Shown here one piece after another: positions 1 through 8,095 of a stretch of 36,164 nt of DNA. Within the stretch, counting starts at the first letter, position 1; the number at the start of each line of letters is the position of its first letter. The stretch is taken from positions 1 through 36,164 of the forward strand of contig JANQEN010000085.1 of the NCBI GenBank assembly GCA_028278335.1, given 5' to 3'. The notes beneath the pieces are model-generated. The model was not told the origin of the DNA. It made no database searches and was given only the letters and a program-made list of their open reading frames with translations. This stretch comes from Chitinivibrionales bacterium (lineage in GTDB: Bacteria > Fibrobacterota > Chitinivibrionia > Chitinivibrionales > JANQEN01). Made by a program: the position numbers and the translations under genes.

Positions 1-41
1 CCGCTTCTCAATAATTATGTCCTATGTTGTGTTGCGGCATA

Positions 42-96
42 ACTGTTTCTATAAGAGTTTTGTCAAAACCATGGGACAAAACTTTTGAGAAACAGT
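42..96. repeat. Two-part 9+9 bp palindrome
   Basis: Bases 42-50 (ACTGTTTCT) pair perfectly with 88-96, and bases 56-64 (AGTTTTGTC) pair perfectly with 75-83. A short internal loop (51-55 against 84-87) separates the two stems, and a ten-base loop contains CCATGG. No T-run follows on either side, so it is not an obvious intrinsic terminator. It could be a small mobile palindromic element or a structured 3' end of a gene beyond the window edge. Confidence 0.6.
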
Positions 97-392
97 ATAA
101 AATGAAAAGATAGCCTATTCGAAATTTGGTAAATAAAAATTACTCCACTATTATGATTTCGTTTTTATGTGACTTAACTATATCGGTACGATACATATGA
201 ATATGGTTAAATGAAATTAAATAAATGGCCCGATTCAATCTCTTCATACCATCTCCTCCTGTCAATGGACAAAGTACCGGTATTAAGAGCATTCCTTTAT
301 GTAAATATAATCCAGGAAATAAAAAAAAGGTAATTTAATTAATTAAGCGATTAATTTACTGTGGGGGAAAAATTCGACGGATTCTAAAGGCA

Positions 393-438
393 TCCTGCTG
401 AAATTTCAAATAGGGATTTGATGACGATTTCAGCAGGA
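393..438 (-). terminator. Strong hairpin downstream of aspartate kinase
   Basis: The outer arms at 393-404 (TCCTGCTGAAAT) and 427-438 are perfectly complementary over 12 bp. The inner arms 406-411 and 416-421 (TCAAAT/ATTTGA) add six more pairs around an AGGG loop. It starts 19 bases past the aspartate kinase stop codon, so a role in 3' end formation or mRNA protection is likely. No T-run follows on the minus strand; a T8 run lies on the plus-strand side at about 451-458, so a terminator reading in the plus direction is equally possible. Confidence 0.45.
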
Positions 439-456
439 AACCGCAATAGATTTTTT

Positions 457-1824
457 TTATGAAAAGGCTTTGTTCAGGACCGTAATACCCTTTTCATAAT
501 CTTTCAGTTCAATAACAAATTGAATATTCACTTTTCGAAGAGAAAGAGAGATACATTCAACCGTGATGTCATTTTCCGCCAAGGCTGTTGCTGCTTTAGC
601 AATAATAGCAGTGTCATCCATGTTTGTACCTAAGACACATACCATAGCCACATCCTTTACAGTGACCTGCATAAAGGTCTTCCGAAGGTCATTGTAAAAC
701 TCAAGGTTGTCAGTTTTACGGATCACTATGGAGATGCTGTTGGCATTGGTTGCTTTAAGGAGATAACTGATCTCATGACGGGCAAAGAAGTCCATAATCC
801 GTTTATCAAATCCCACTGTGCCAACCATGGCTGGATCATGAATCTCAATGACCATCACATTGTCGGTACCAGAAATTATCTCTACCTTGGGATCTTTACT
901 CCGATAGTCCTTGGAGAAAATTGTTCCCGGATGATCAGGGTCAAAGGTATTCTTGATACGAAGACTGACCCCGGCAAGTTCCAAAGTTTTTGATACCGCC
1001 GGATGTACTGCTTCCATCCAGATATCGGCTAGCTGATCAGCAATATCATAATTGGTATTGCAAACCGGGTGCGCATTCTCTTCACCCACAATACCAGGAT
1101 CGGCAGAGCAAAAATGGAACTCCTTATGAATAACCGCTTCATCGGCATTTAAAAAGGAGGCAATTTTTGCAAAGGTTACCTCTGAATATCCCCGATCAAA
1201 TTGACGCATAATACCTTCGGAGCCTTTTGTATACCCAGTTACAATGGGGATAACCTTGGTACAATCGATTTTAGAAAATTCCTTTTTAATACGCTCATCT
1301 ATAGTCAAATACTCAGAATCATGAAAACCGCTCAAATCAACACAGACTGCTTCAAAACCATTGTTGGAAACAATGTTTGCAGAGTTAAATGCTGAGTGGG
1401 CCTCTCCAGTGGAAGCAAGAATTTCTCGGGCTTGCTGCCAGATATTAACTTTATCAACATACCCGGAGCTAATAAGTTCGGCCATATTTTCAAGATAGTT
1501 TTTTATCTGAGCAATACGATCAATAATGAAGGCATTTGCCTTATCAACATCTAATCCGATTGATCGATAGTTCTCATTTAAGGAGGTCAACATTTTTTCT
1601 AATTCGACCAATGTATCATCACAGGAGTTCTTCTTAACGAATTCCGAATAGATTCCCGGTGCCTTAGTCTTCTTGTTTTCCAATAAAAGGTTGGTAACAC
1701 CACTATAGGCAGATACAACAAAAATCCTTCCATAGGGATTCTTTTTGTCCTTGAGAATGATATTTTCTAGGACATCCCCAAATTGAGTCATTGAAGTTCC
1801 GCCGACTTTTTCTACTGATATCAT
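457..1824 (-). CDS. Aspartate kinase (Ask_Ect-like)
   Basis: Aspartate kinase phosphorylates L-aspartate with ATP, the first step towards lysine, threonine, methionine and, in some bacteria, ectoine. The N-terminal nucleotide-binding motif KVGGTSM is at residues 6-12. The catalytic domain contains RGYSEVTF (211-218) followed by IHKEFHFCSADP. Two C-terminal ACT domains lie at about 315-380 and 392-455. From memory, the RGYSEVTF / IHKEFH signature matches the specialised aspartokinases found beside ectABC rather than LysC or ThrA, but no ectoine genes are present here. The start is supported by AAGGAG seven bases upstream of the ATG. It stands alone, divergent from the TSUP gene. I see no lysine riboswitch upstream. 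Assignment as an aspartokinase is secure; the subfamily and pathway are inferred. Confidence 0.93.
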   Translation of the reverse strand: MISVEKVGGTSMTQFGDVLENIILKDKKNPYGRIFVVSAYSGVTNLLLENKKTKAPGIYSEFVKKNSCDDTLVELEKMLTSLNENYRSIGLDVDKANAFIIDRIAQIKNYLENMAELISSGYVDKVNIWQQAREILASTGEAHSAFNSANIVSNNGFEAVCVDLSGFHDSEYLTIDERIKKEFSKIDCTKVIPIVTGYTKGSEGIMRQFDRGYSEVTFAKIASFLNADEAVIHKEFHFCSADPGIVGEENAHPVCNTNYDIADQLADIWMEAVHPAVSKTLELAGVSLRIKNTFDPDHPGTIFSKDYRSKDPKVEIISGTDNVMVIEIHDPAMVGTVGFDKRIMDFFARHEISYLLKATNANSISIVIRKTDNLEFYNDLRKTFMQVTVKDVAMVCVLGTNMDDTAIIAKAATALAENDITVECISLSLRKVNIQFVIELKDYEKGITVLNKAFS

Positions 1825-1991
1825 TATCAGCTCCTTCTTTGAAGTATAAGTTTTCTCAGTTCTTTGCTACGTTGCTTCATCCCTATTATATACTGAGCGG
1901 GTGATAAAATACAAAATGGTACCCCGAAATAACACGAAAAACCGAATTAAACCAGTTTTACCTTTCATAAAAGGGATTTATATTATGATAA

Positions 1992-2020
1992 GTTCCCCGG
2001 AGCTATAGCTGTTGGGGAAC
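1992..2020. promoter_or_regulatory. Hairpin in leader of the TSUP gene
   Basis: GTTCCCC (1992-1998) pairs with GGGGAAC (2014-2020), and the loop itself contains the self-complementary AGCTATAGCT. It sits 53 bases before the start codon at 2074. No T-run follows, so a transcript-leader or operator structure is more likely than a terminator. Its function is unknown. Confidence 0.35.
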
Positions 2021-2073
2021 GCATGAATTGGTGAAAAGATTAATATTGAATTAATTAGGCAAGCCTTAGGTAT

Positions 2074-2979
2074 ATGTTTATTTCAACATTAGATTTTTCT
2101 CTCTGGTGGCCTGGGATAATTCTCTTGGGAATTATTATTGGTTTTTTAACAGGACTGTATGGTGTGGGAGGAGGATTTCTTTTAACACCGGCACTGAAGA
2201 TCCTCTTTGGCATCCCCTACCCTATAGCGATCGGCTCAAGTATCGTCCTTATCACCTGTAATGCCATAGTAGCCTCCTGGGAGCATCATAAAAAAAGGAA
2301 TGTTGACTTTGCTTTAGGAGGAGTTTTAGCTATAGGGAGTATTATTGGAGCAGAGATTGGTGTGCGACTGCTTCAACTACTGCAGAGAATAACAGAATCC
2401 AAGGATAGTTTGAATTCCTTCTCCCAATTTGACACAACACTAAACTTCCTTTTCCTTGCTTTAATGGTTTGGGTTGCCATTTCTCTCTTTCGAGAAATTC
2501 GATCAAAAAATTCAACCGATGAGGTAGTTACTCCCCTTTCAAAGACCCTCCAAAACCTTTCTATACCACCACAGGTCACTTTCAAACGAAGTAACCTTAC
2601 TAAACTTAGCCTTTGGGTACCCCTTGCGTTTGCCTTGTTTGCCGGGATCTTTACTGGTTTATTAGGTATTGGTGGTGGTTTTATTAATTTACCATTGCTT
2701 ATCTACGGTATCGGTGTGCCCACGTTGGTTGCTGTAGGTACCACCTCCTTCCAAATTTTCTTTGCCGCAGGATATGGCTCATTCCGGCATATGATTAATG
2801 GAAATGTTAGCACTGTTCTAGCTGGATTACTTTTTGTTGGCTCACTTGTTGGGGTCAAATTGGGTGCAATGTGTGCCCATAGATTTGGTGGGAAGCAGGT
2901 TCGTCACTCCTTTATTGTAGTTATTCTTTTAGGTATCACTATCGTTCTTTGGGATGTATGTAAGGGATTTTTTGGTTAG
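2074..2979 (+). CDS. TSUP (TauE/SafE) family membrane transporter
   Basis: This is a 301-residue, largely hydrophobic inner-membrane protein built as two homologous halves. Each half opens with the TSUP hallmark glycine motif: TGLYGVGGGFLLTP near residue 26 and TGLLGIGGGFINLP near 190. Members of this family (TauE, SafE and relatives) are implicated in export or uptake of sulfite, sulfonates, sulfoacetate and other sulfur or organic anions. The substrate cannot be read from the sequence. The loop between the halves (about 140-170) is hydrophilic, as expected. Only a weak ribosome-binding sequence precedes the ATG. It lies six bases upstream of arfB and is probably co-transcribed with it, with no obvious functional link. 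Confidence 0.88.
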   Translation: MFISTLDFSLWWPGIILLGIIIGFLTGLYGVGGGFLLTPALKILFGIPYPIAIGSSIVLITCNAIVASWEHHKKRNVDFALGGVLAIGSIIGAEIGVRLLQLLQRITESKDSLNSFSQFDTTLNFLFLALMVWVAISLFREIRSKNSTDEVVTPLSKTLQNLSIPPQVTFKRSNLTKLSLWVPLAFALFAGIFTGLLGIGGGFINLPLLIYGIGVPTLVAVGTTSFQIFFAAGYGSFRHMINGNVSTVLAGLLFVGSLVGVKLGAMCAHRFGGKQVRHSFIVVILLGITIVLWDVCKGFFG

Positions 2980-2985
2980 AACGAA

Positions 2986-3420
2986 ATGGCTAAGATCGAA
3001 ATTGATACAGGAGTAGAGATTGATGAAAAGGAGGTTACCTTTGAATTCTCCCTGTCATCGGGCCCTGGAGGCCAGAATGTCAACAAGGTAGCCACTGCAG
3101 TAAAACTCCGTTTTGATATTGTCCAATCACCCACATTATCACAGGAGATCAAGGATCGATTGGTGATTCTTGGAGGAAAAAGAGTCACTGACCAGGGAGT
3201 ATTATTGATTGCAGCAAAAAGATTCCGTTCCCAAGAAAGAAACAGACAGGATGCGCTGGATCGGTTGATAGTGCTCATTAAAAAAGCAACCATCAAACCA
3301 AAAAAACGAAAGAAAACTGCGCCCACCAAGGCCTCAAAGGAAGCTCGTTTAACTGAGAAAAAACATCGCCAGACAATTAAACAACAGAGACAGACAATAA
3401 ATCCTCAGGACTATACGTAG
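2986..3420 (+). CDS. arfB: Ribosome-rescue peptidyl-tRNA hydrolase ArfB
   Basis: The protein is a class I release-factor-like hydrolase that frees stalled ribosomes lacking a stop codon by hydrolysing peptidyl-tRNA. The catalytic GGQ tripeptide is at residues 28-30, inside the conserved SSGPGGQNVNK. The length (144 residues) matches ArfB/YaeJ rather than full RF1/RF2, and there is no codon-recognition domain. The C-terminus from about residue 100 is very basic and lysine-rich; in ArfB this tail enters the empty mRNA channel. It directly follows the TSUP gene with a six-base gap. The name is confident from motif, length and tail. Confidence 0.93.
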   Translation: MAKIEIDTGVEIDEKEVTFEFSLSSGPGGQNVNKVATAVKLRFDIVQSPTLSQEIKDRLVILGGKRVTDQGVLLIAAKRFRSQERNRQDALDRLIVLIKKATIKPKKRKKTAPTKASKEARLTEKKHRQTIKQQRQTINPQDYT

Positions 3421-3548
3421 CTAAAACAGTATTATAAAAGAGGAAAAATCATTTACCCGACCGTTGCAATGGTGCTACAATAGGAATGATCCCAGATTAT
3501 GCAATAGGTAATAGTTGAGAGAATGATATATTTTATAAAGTTATTTTT

Positions 3549-3944
3549 GGAAAGAGGATCGGGCAGTCGCGTCTTCTATAGAAGATGAGGAAAGTCCGGG
3601 CACCATAGGACAGGATACCCTTTGTTAAAGAGGGGTTCCGATGCAAATCGGAAACGGACAGTACCGCAGAAATCAGACCGCTCTCTAAAATTCATTTTTT
3701 AGGGTGTGAGTAATGAAAAGGTGAGGTAAGAGCTCACCGTTCCAAGGGCGACCAAGGAAGCTGGTAAACCCTATCTGGTGCAAGACCAAGTAAGAGGAAG
3801 CGTTACTTTGTAAAAAGTAACGGGGAATGGTCCGTTTCTTTCTTCCTCGGGTGGGTTGCTCAATGCTGATTATATCAGCCAGATAAATGACTGCCTCTTC
3901 TGATTTATCAGATAGACAGAACCCGGCTTACAGATCTTCTTTCC
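3549..3944 (+). ncRNA. rnpB: RNase P RNA, bacterial class A
   Basis: This is the catalytic RNA of ribonuclease P, which trims the 5' leader of pre-tRNAs. The ends are set by helix P1: bases 3549-3560 (GGAAAGAGGATC) pair with 3933-3944 over 12 bp with one G-U. The conserved P4 5' strand GAGGAAAGTCCGGGCACC and its 3' partner AGACAGAACCCGGCTTACAG are both present. So are GGTAAGAGCTCACCG, the GGACAGTACCGCAGAAA block and the ATAAATGACTGCC segment. A hairpin at 3801-3822 (CGTTACTTTG and its complement) forms one of the variable arms. The gene lies 128 bases after arfB and only 30 bases before the Omp85 gene on the same strand. Confidence 0.97.
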
Positions 3945-3974
3945 CTTTTATATTGCAACAAAGGACACAACTAC

Positions 3975-5504
3975 TTGAAAAACACATCTTCGATATTATT
4001 TATTGCACTACTTTTACTTTCAGCATACTCTTTTGGTTCATCTGATTCAACATCTGTTAAAAATGCTGACTTAAAAATTAAAACAATTATTATTGATGGA
4101 AACAAGAAGACCAAGGCAAAAATAATCAAGCAGTACATGGCCATAGATACTGGTGAAGTCTTTGATTCAACCAAGGTGCGACTGGCCCAAGAAAAGCTTG
4201 ATGAGACAGGGCTTTTTTCACATGTAAAGATTCATACTATTCTCCATCCGAACAAGGTCATGCTTTTGGTTGTAGTGCGAGAAAAAATGCCTTATTCTAT
4301 CAGCAGCATAGGCGGTGTTATTTACAATAGAAAATATGGCGAACCAACCGATAGGATCTGGCTACAAGGGTATGGTGCTATAACAAATAAAAATTTTCGT
4401 GGTATGCATGAACAATTGCGTGTTTCTCTGAGTCTCTGGTCGATCCGCTACTTGGGTCTTTCCTGGTTTAAACCCTTTATAAACACCCCTTACTTTATGC
4501 GTCTTTCCACCAAGATAGGAAGCTACCCTCAAACTACCGCTCCCTGGCACATGTCCTTTTACAATGCCTCTTCAATTAGTGGAGGGAGAAAACTGGGTCA
4601 ATATTCTGAGGTTGCCTCCACCATTTCAGGTACATATAAAAATTATACCTGGAAAGGAGGGGATGGTGATTTATATGTTAATGGTATTCTTAGAAAAGAG
4701 CCCCCCTCATCAGCAGATCATCTACGCCCATTAATGGTAAGAGATGAGGATTGGATCGTAACAATTAATGACACAACTTATGAATGGGATGGCTATGTAA
4801 CCTGGAAAATAAAAAATTATGAGGATCCCTTTACCGAAGCATTTTTCTCTTTAGTCTGGTCTACAGACAAACGAGATAATGACTACAATCCAACCAAGGG
4901 ATATACCTTTGGTATGCACGGCTATACTAATGCTCTCTGGCCCTACGAAGATATTTATGGTGATAAGCAGATCTATTTTCAGATAAACAATGAATTTCGC
5001 TTTTATCATCGCGGTTTCTGGAAAAATAATATCATGGCCTATCGGGCACGTTCCTCAATTAAACCCTATGGTAAAGGCAATGTATACAGTGGCATGTATA
5101 TGGGAAATGAGCGGACTTTACGCGGTTTTGCCTCCGGGGAAATTGGGAGCTCTCGCTTTAATCACCGATTACTCTTTTCCTATGAATACCGTTTTCCTAT
5201 TTATACACTCCCAGCGATGCGTTTTCCCTGGTTAGCCTGGTATGACAACAGCTTGAATAACTTTATCATTAAAGTTGACGGAGGTCTCTTTTTCGACTGC
5301 GGTTATGTGTGGGAAGATTTGGAAAACTTTATTCATCCGAGCAATGGGCATAAAGGTGGTGCCGGAGCAGGATTTGGTCTTCGTTTTGTGTTGCCCTCCT
5401 TAAAGCAGGTGGTTTCAGCAGATTTCTCTTGGCCTATCCACCCCAGGGAAAATATTAAAAATAACTGGCCTATAATGTATCTCTATCTTGATTTACCCTT
5501 TTAA
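3975..5504 (+). CDS. Omp85-family outer-membrane protein with one POTRA domain
   Basis: The first 22 or so residues form a signal peptide. One POTRA domain follows at about 33-110 (the stretch ending VVVREK), then about 400 residues with the alternating pattern of a 16-strand Omp85 barrel. The L6-loop signature LRGF occurs in the stretch MGNERTLRGFASGE. The chain ends in aromatic LDLPF, as expected of a barrel recognised by the BAM complex. BamA normally has five POTRA domains and TamA three, so this 509-residue protein is a short member of the BamA/TamA superfamily and not a clear BamA. It probably inserts or exports envelope proteins or lipids. The start codon is TTG, with AAGGA about ten bases upstream. 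It begins 30 bases after rnpB, so the two may share a transcript. Confidence 0.85.
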   Translation: MKNTSSILFIALLLLSAYSFGSSDSTSVKNADLKIKTIIIDGNKKTKAKIIKQYMAIDTGEVFDSTKVRLAQEKLDETGLFSHVKIHTILHPNKVMLLVVVREKMPYSISSIGGVIYNRKYGEPTDRIWLQGYGAITNKNFRGMHEQLRVSLSLWSIRYLGLSWFKPFINTPYFMRLSTKIGSYPQTTAPWHMSFYNASSISGGRKLGQYSEVASTISGTYKNYTWKGGDGDLYVNGILRKEPPSSADHLRPLMVRDEDWIVTINDTTYEWDGYVTWKIKNYEDPFTEAFFSLVWSTDKRDNDYNPTKGYTFGMHGYTNALWPYEDIYGDKQIYFQINNEFRFYHRGFWKNNIMAYRARSSIKPYGKGNVYSGMYMGNERTLRGFASGEIGSSRFNHRLLFSYEYRFPIYTLPAMRFPWLAWYDNSLNNFIIKVDGGLFFDCGYVWEDLENFIHPSNGHKGGAGAGFGLRFVLPSLKQVVSADFSWPIHPRENIKNNWPIMYLYLDLPF

Positions 5505-5536
5505 AGTTCATCATAGATTTTTTAATGAAGGACTAT

Positions 5537-6391
5537 CTATCGTGAGCTTGACGCTTTGCGATATTTTTCCAAGCCCCTTCCCTGGACAGTACTTTTTTTC
5601 CAGGTCATGGGCTCCTGTGGACTAAATTCTGGATACCGATTGAGCATATTTAATAACTCTTTCCTCACAAAATTAATGTCAAGATCATTTTGAGGATTCA
5701 TATTCAAGTACCGGTTTGCCCACACAATAGCAGAATCCGGTTTGTCTAAGTAATATCGATAGAGCCAGCATAAATTTTTCATTACCGAAGTGTTCTCTGG
5801 GTCAAGCATCAGAGCATAGGTGAGCTCCTTTTCCGAAAGGTCATATCGGCCGGTTTCAGTATAGATAATACCCAAATGTCTCCGTGCTTCCACGTGATCC
5901 TTATTATTATGTAAAACAGCTAAAAATTCTGTCTCTGCTGTTGAAAACCACCCTTTTTCCATATAAAGGATTCCCAATAGTAAATGGGCTTGACTATTCT
6001 GTTGGTCTAAGTCTATTGCCTGTTTTAAATATTTTTCTGCTTTGTCCGCTTCAATTGACTTCAACCACTCCCGATCATCTTTACCATACTCTTTCCAACG
6101 GCTTCTCTGCTCTTTTTTAATTGCCAGTGAGAGCCATGCGCTCCCTTTTAGTGTTAAAAGAGGGGCACTCTTCTTATAGTTCTCCTCGACTCTTTCAAGC
6201 TGTCCCAAAGCTTCAGCATATTTCCCTTTTGAAAGAAGTGCTTCAACCTGCTCCAAAGAGGGAGACCACTGTGTGAAGAGATACCGAAGAACAATAAAAG
6301 TGAGCATAAGAAAAAAAGCGGCTGTAACACCGCTTATCACTATCACAGGGAAACTAAGCCCTCTCTTTGATTTTGGATCACCACTCTTCAT
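5537..6391 (-). CDS. Membrane-anchored TPR protein
   Basis: The N-terminus has a basic stretch and a single transmembrane helix at about 15-38. The rest of the 284 residues is periplasmic or extracytoplasmic and carries about five tetratricopeptide repeats (about 45-240), for example the blocks around AHLLLGILYMEKGWFSTAE and ARRHLGIIYTETGRYDLSE. TPR arrays serve as protein-binding scaffolds. It is the last gene of a three-gene operon: its start overlaps the stop of the small lipoprotein by four bases (ATGA). Its end faces the Omp85 gene, 32 bases away. The partner is unknown, but translational coupling suggests it works with the lipoprotein and the STAS protein. Confidence 0.8.
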   Translation of the reverse strand: MKSGDPKSKRGLSFPVIVISGVTAAFFLMLTFIVLRYLFTQWSPSLEQVEALLSKGKYAEALGQLERVEENYKKSAPLLTLKGSAWLSLAIKKEQRSRWKEYGKDDREWLKSIEADKAEKYLKQAIDLDQQNSQAHLLLGILYMEKGWFSTAETEFLAVLHNNKDHVEARRHLGIIYTETGRYDLSEKELTYALMLDPENTSVMKNLCWLYRYYLDKPDSAIVWANRYLNMNPQNDLDINFVRKELLNMLNRYPEFSPQEPMTWKKSTVQGRGLEKYRKASSSR

Positions 6392-6795
6392 CGGCTGATA
6401 ATCTCTAATTTTGAAATATCACTGAGTAGCACTCTATAGATACCACCACCAGACTTGCCAAAGAGGTACTTATCAACAGCTACATAAGTCTGTTTCTTAC
6501 CCTCCTCAAAGGAGCCAATAGAGGTACCATCTTTAAAGGAAATGACTGCCAGGTAAAAGAGCTGCTTGTGAAAGGTTTTTGAAACTTCTGGTTGTAGGCT
6601 AACATTTCTGATATTTTTCAGTTTAACCTGTCTCTGTGCACCACCATCAAGGATGACAAGCTTATTGCTTTTCTCAATCTTCAAAGAGGAGACCCGCGTA
6701 GTACTTCGCTTAAAATCAGTGATGTTGCCTGAAATGCTGCAACCAGCAAAAAGAAGGATACCTCCAAGGAGTCCTACTAAGAAAAAGTGTATCAA
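6388..6795 (-). CDS. Small lipoprotein of unknown function
   Basis: This is a 135-residue protein with a lipoprotein signal peptide ending in the lipobox LFAGC, so Cys19 should be lipidated. I do not recognise the mature part. It is rich in short beta-strand-like segments such as KLVILDGGAQRQVKLKNI and ISFKDGTSIGSFEEGKK. It overlaps both neighbours by four bases, the STAS gene upstream and the TPR gene downstream, so the three are almost certainly translated together. It may be an envelope sensor or structural element linked to the STAS switch, but that is inference only. Confidence 0.72.
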   Translation of the reverse strand: MIHFFLVGLLGGILLFAGCSISGNITDFKRSTTRVSSLKIEKSNKLVILDGGAQRQVKLKNIRNVSLQPEVSKTFHKQLFYLAVISFKDGTSIGSFEEGKKQTYVAVDKYLFGKSGGGIYRVLLSDISKLEIISR

Positions 6796-7142
6796 GCGAC
6801 AGTTTCCTCATGTTCCTTTGTAAACTCATCCTCTGAATCATATACTTTGATAAGTCGGTCGATGCCCACCATCCGGAGGACTTCCTTTACTTGACTATCT
6901 GCAGCGATAATATAGATTGAACCGTCGTTTTCCTGAACATCACAGAGACAATGAATAAAGATACCAATACCGGAACTGTCAAGGTAGGTAGTACGTTCTA
7001 AATTAAATACAAAGTGGTGATTACCATTATCGATTAATTCTGAAATTGTATCGTCAAGAACTTTGGTGCTCACCTCAAGACTGATATTGCCGATGATATT
7101 GATCATCTTAAATCTGCCTCGATCTTCTACTTCATACTGCAT
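6792..7142 (-). CDS. STAS-domain anti-sigma factor antagonist
   Basis: The 116-residue protein is a single STAS domain like SpoIIAA and RsbV. These cytoplasmic switches bind a partner kinase or anti-sigma factor and are turned off by phosphorylation of a serine. The phosphorylation-site motif LDSSGIGIF is at residues 54-62, with Ser57 the likely modified residue. The start is supported by GGAAAGGA a few bases upstream. It heads the operon with a lipoprotein and a TPR protein. No anti-sigma kinase (HATPase) or PP2C phosphatase is encoded nearby, so its partners lie elsewhere. Some stand-alone STAS proteins act in lipid transport instead, but the intact serine motif favours a switch. Confidence 0.88.
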   Translation of the reverse strand: MQYEVEDRGRFKMINIIGNISLEVSTKVLDDTISELIDNGNHHFVFNLERTTYLDSSGIGIFIHCLCDVQENDGSIYIIAADSQVKEVLRMVGIDRLIKVYDSEDEFTKEHEETVA

Positions 7143-7215
7143 ATATGGTGTCCTTTCCTGTAAATAATTGTTTCTATTATTGTATGATTTATTATCAAAA
7201 AAAACTATACTTCCC

Positions 7216-7401
7216 CTACTTTTCTTTCAAATCCCTTTCGTAAAAGAGATGTATACTGGCAAGATTCTCTTCGATGCAGGTGTCCTTTAGATGCCATCCC
7301 TCTTGCACCATTTTGTAAGAGACCTTTTCTACCTCATCAAAAATTACTTTCGGGTCTCGGGAAAAGCCAACTTTAATTAACCGCTCAGTGCACTCTTTCA
7401 T
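7216..7401 (-). CDS. Small protein of unknown function
   Basis: This is a short reading frame of 61 codons beginning MKECTERLIKVGF. I chose the ATG at 7401 over an upstream TTG because AGGAGA lies ten bases before it and it falls directly after the stop of the upstream gene (TGATATG), which suggests translational coupling. The protein is charged, has no membrane segment or signal peptide, and is not recognised. The tight coupling and good ribosome-binding site make it more likely real than not. Confidence 0.6.
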   Translation of the reverse strand: MKECTERLIKVGFSRDPKVIFDEVEKVSYKMVQEGWHLKDTCIEENLASIHLFYERDLKEK

Positions 7402-7402
7402 A

Positions 7403-8095
7403 TCACCAGTTCTCCTCGTTTTGAACAGCAAGAAAGGGAGGTATCTCTTTGATCAACTCTTCAATCCCTTTCAAAATAAACTCGCCATCGGGAATTTTCC
7501 TATTCATTTCATGACCGGTAGATCGAACATGCCAGGCTATCTCCCGATTCTTAACATACCATAACTCACCTTCTAAAACGACCTTCCTTTTTTGCAATCC
7601 CTCAAAGGACTTGATATGCACCCCGTGAGTAACTCGAATAATTAACACGTAACTACTCGGAATATACTCCCACACAGAATCCCGAGCAGTGAGGGATAAT
7701 ATTTTTTGGGAAATTATATCCTGATAAAAACTATCTAACAGAGTCTGAGGATGCCTTTTTAGAAATCTTTTTTCAAGGGTTTTATAGGAGAAAACTCGCT
7801 TCCCTGGCTGGTATTTTTGTAGAGTCTTTCCAATGTGCTTTGGAGAAACTTTAATGCTTGAATCTAAGGCATTGTCAATAATAAGGGGAAGTACCAAATA
7901 GGAGCACTCTGGTGCTAAACGATCTCGTCCCAAATCTTTCATGATATATTGGAGCTCTGTTTGCCAAAGTGAATGACGAGAAGCACAGTGCATACAAACA
8001 ATAATGAGCACTACTAAAACAAACAGTGAAAGAGTATTACGTTTACTATAGAGTGTTCGAAAGTTTCGGGTATACATATAGGTGACTGAAGTCAA
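7403..8095 (-). CDS. Membrane-anchored or lipoprotein of unknown function
   Basis: The 230-residue protein has a basic N-terminus and one hydrophobic segment at about 22-37, followed by CMHCAS. Either cysteine could be lipidated, but neither gives a standard lipobox. The remaining 190 residues look like a soluble mixed fold. The pattern of an export signal, a central stretch KVVLEGELWYVKNREIAWH and a helical C-terminus recalls envelope lipoproteins of the GNA1162/DUF799 kind, without a firm match. A second possible start is the Met at residue 7 (position 8077). It is coupled to the small gene downstream. Confidence 0.62.
   Translation of the reverse strand: MTSVTYMYTRNFRTLYSKRNTLSLFVLVVLIIVCMHCASRHSLWQTELQYIMKDLGRDRLAPECSYLVLPLIIDNALDSSIKVSPKHIGKTLQKYQPGKRVFSYKTLEKRFLKRHPQTLLDSFYQDIISQKILSLTARDSVWEYIPSSYVLIIRVTHGVHIKSFEGLQKRKVVLEGELWYVKNREIAWHVRSTGHEMNRKIPDGEFILKGIEELIKEIPPFLAVQNEENW

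Larger units (their letters stand above)
1..456. other. Intergenic region with two large palindromes
   Basis: I see no convincing coding frame here. The stretch holds two strong inverted repeats, at 42-96 and 393-438, listed separately. Between them the DNA is AT-rich, with runs of TTAA around 330-355. The 3' end of the aspartate kinase gene abuts this region, so at least the right-hand palindrome probably lies in its 3' untranslated region. Confidence 0.6.

Noticed and set aside
393..438. Possible integron attC site.
   Set aside because: The hairpin lacks the attC core sites and the extrahelical bases of that structure, and there is no gene cassette array or integrase.
1825..2073. Possible lysine riboswitch upstream of the aspartate kinase gene.
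   Set aside because: I could not find the conserved lysine-riboswitch core on the minus strand, and the only clear hairpin (1992-2020) is nearer to the TSUP gene.
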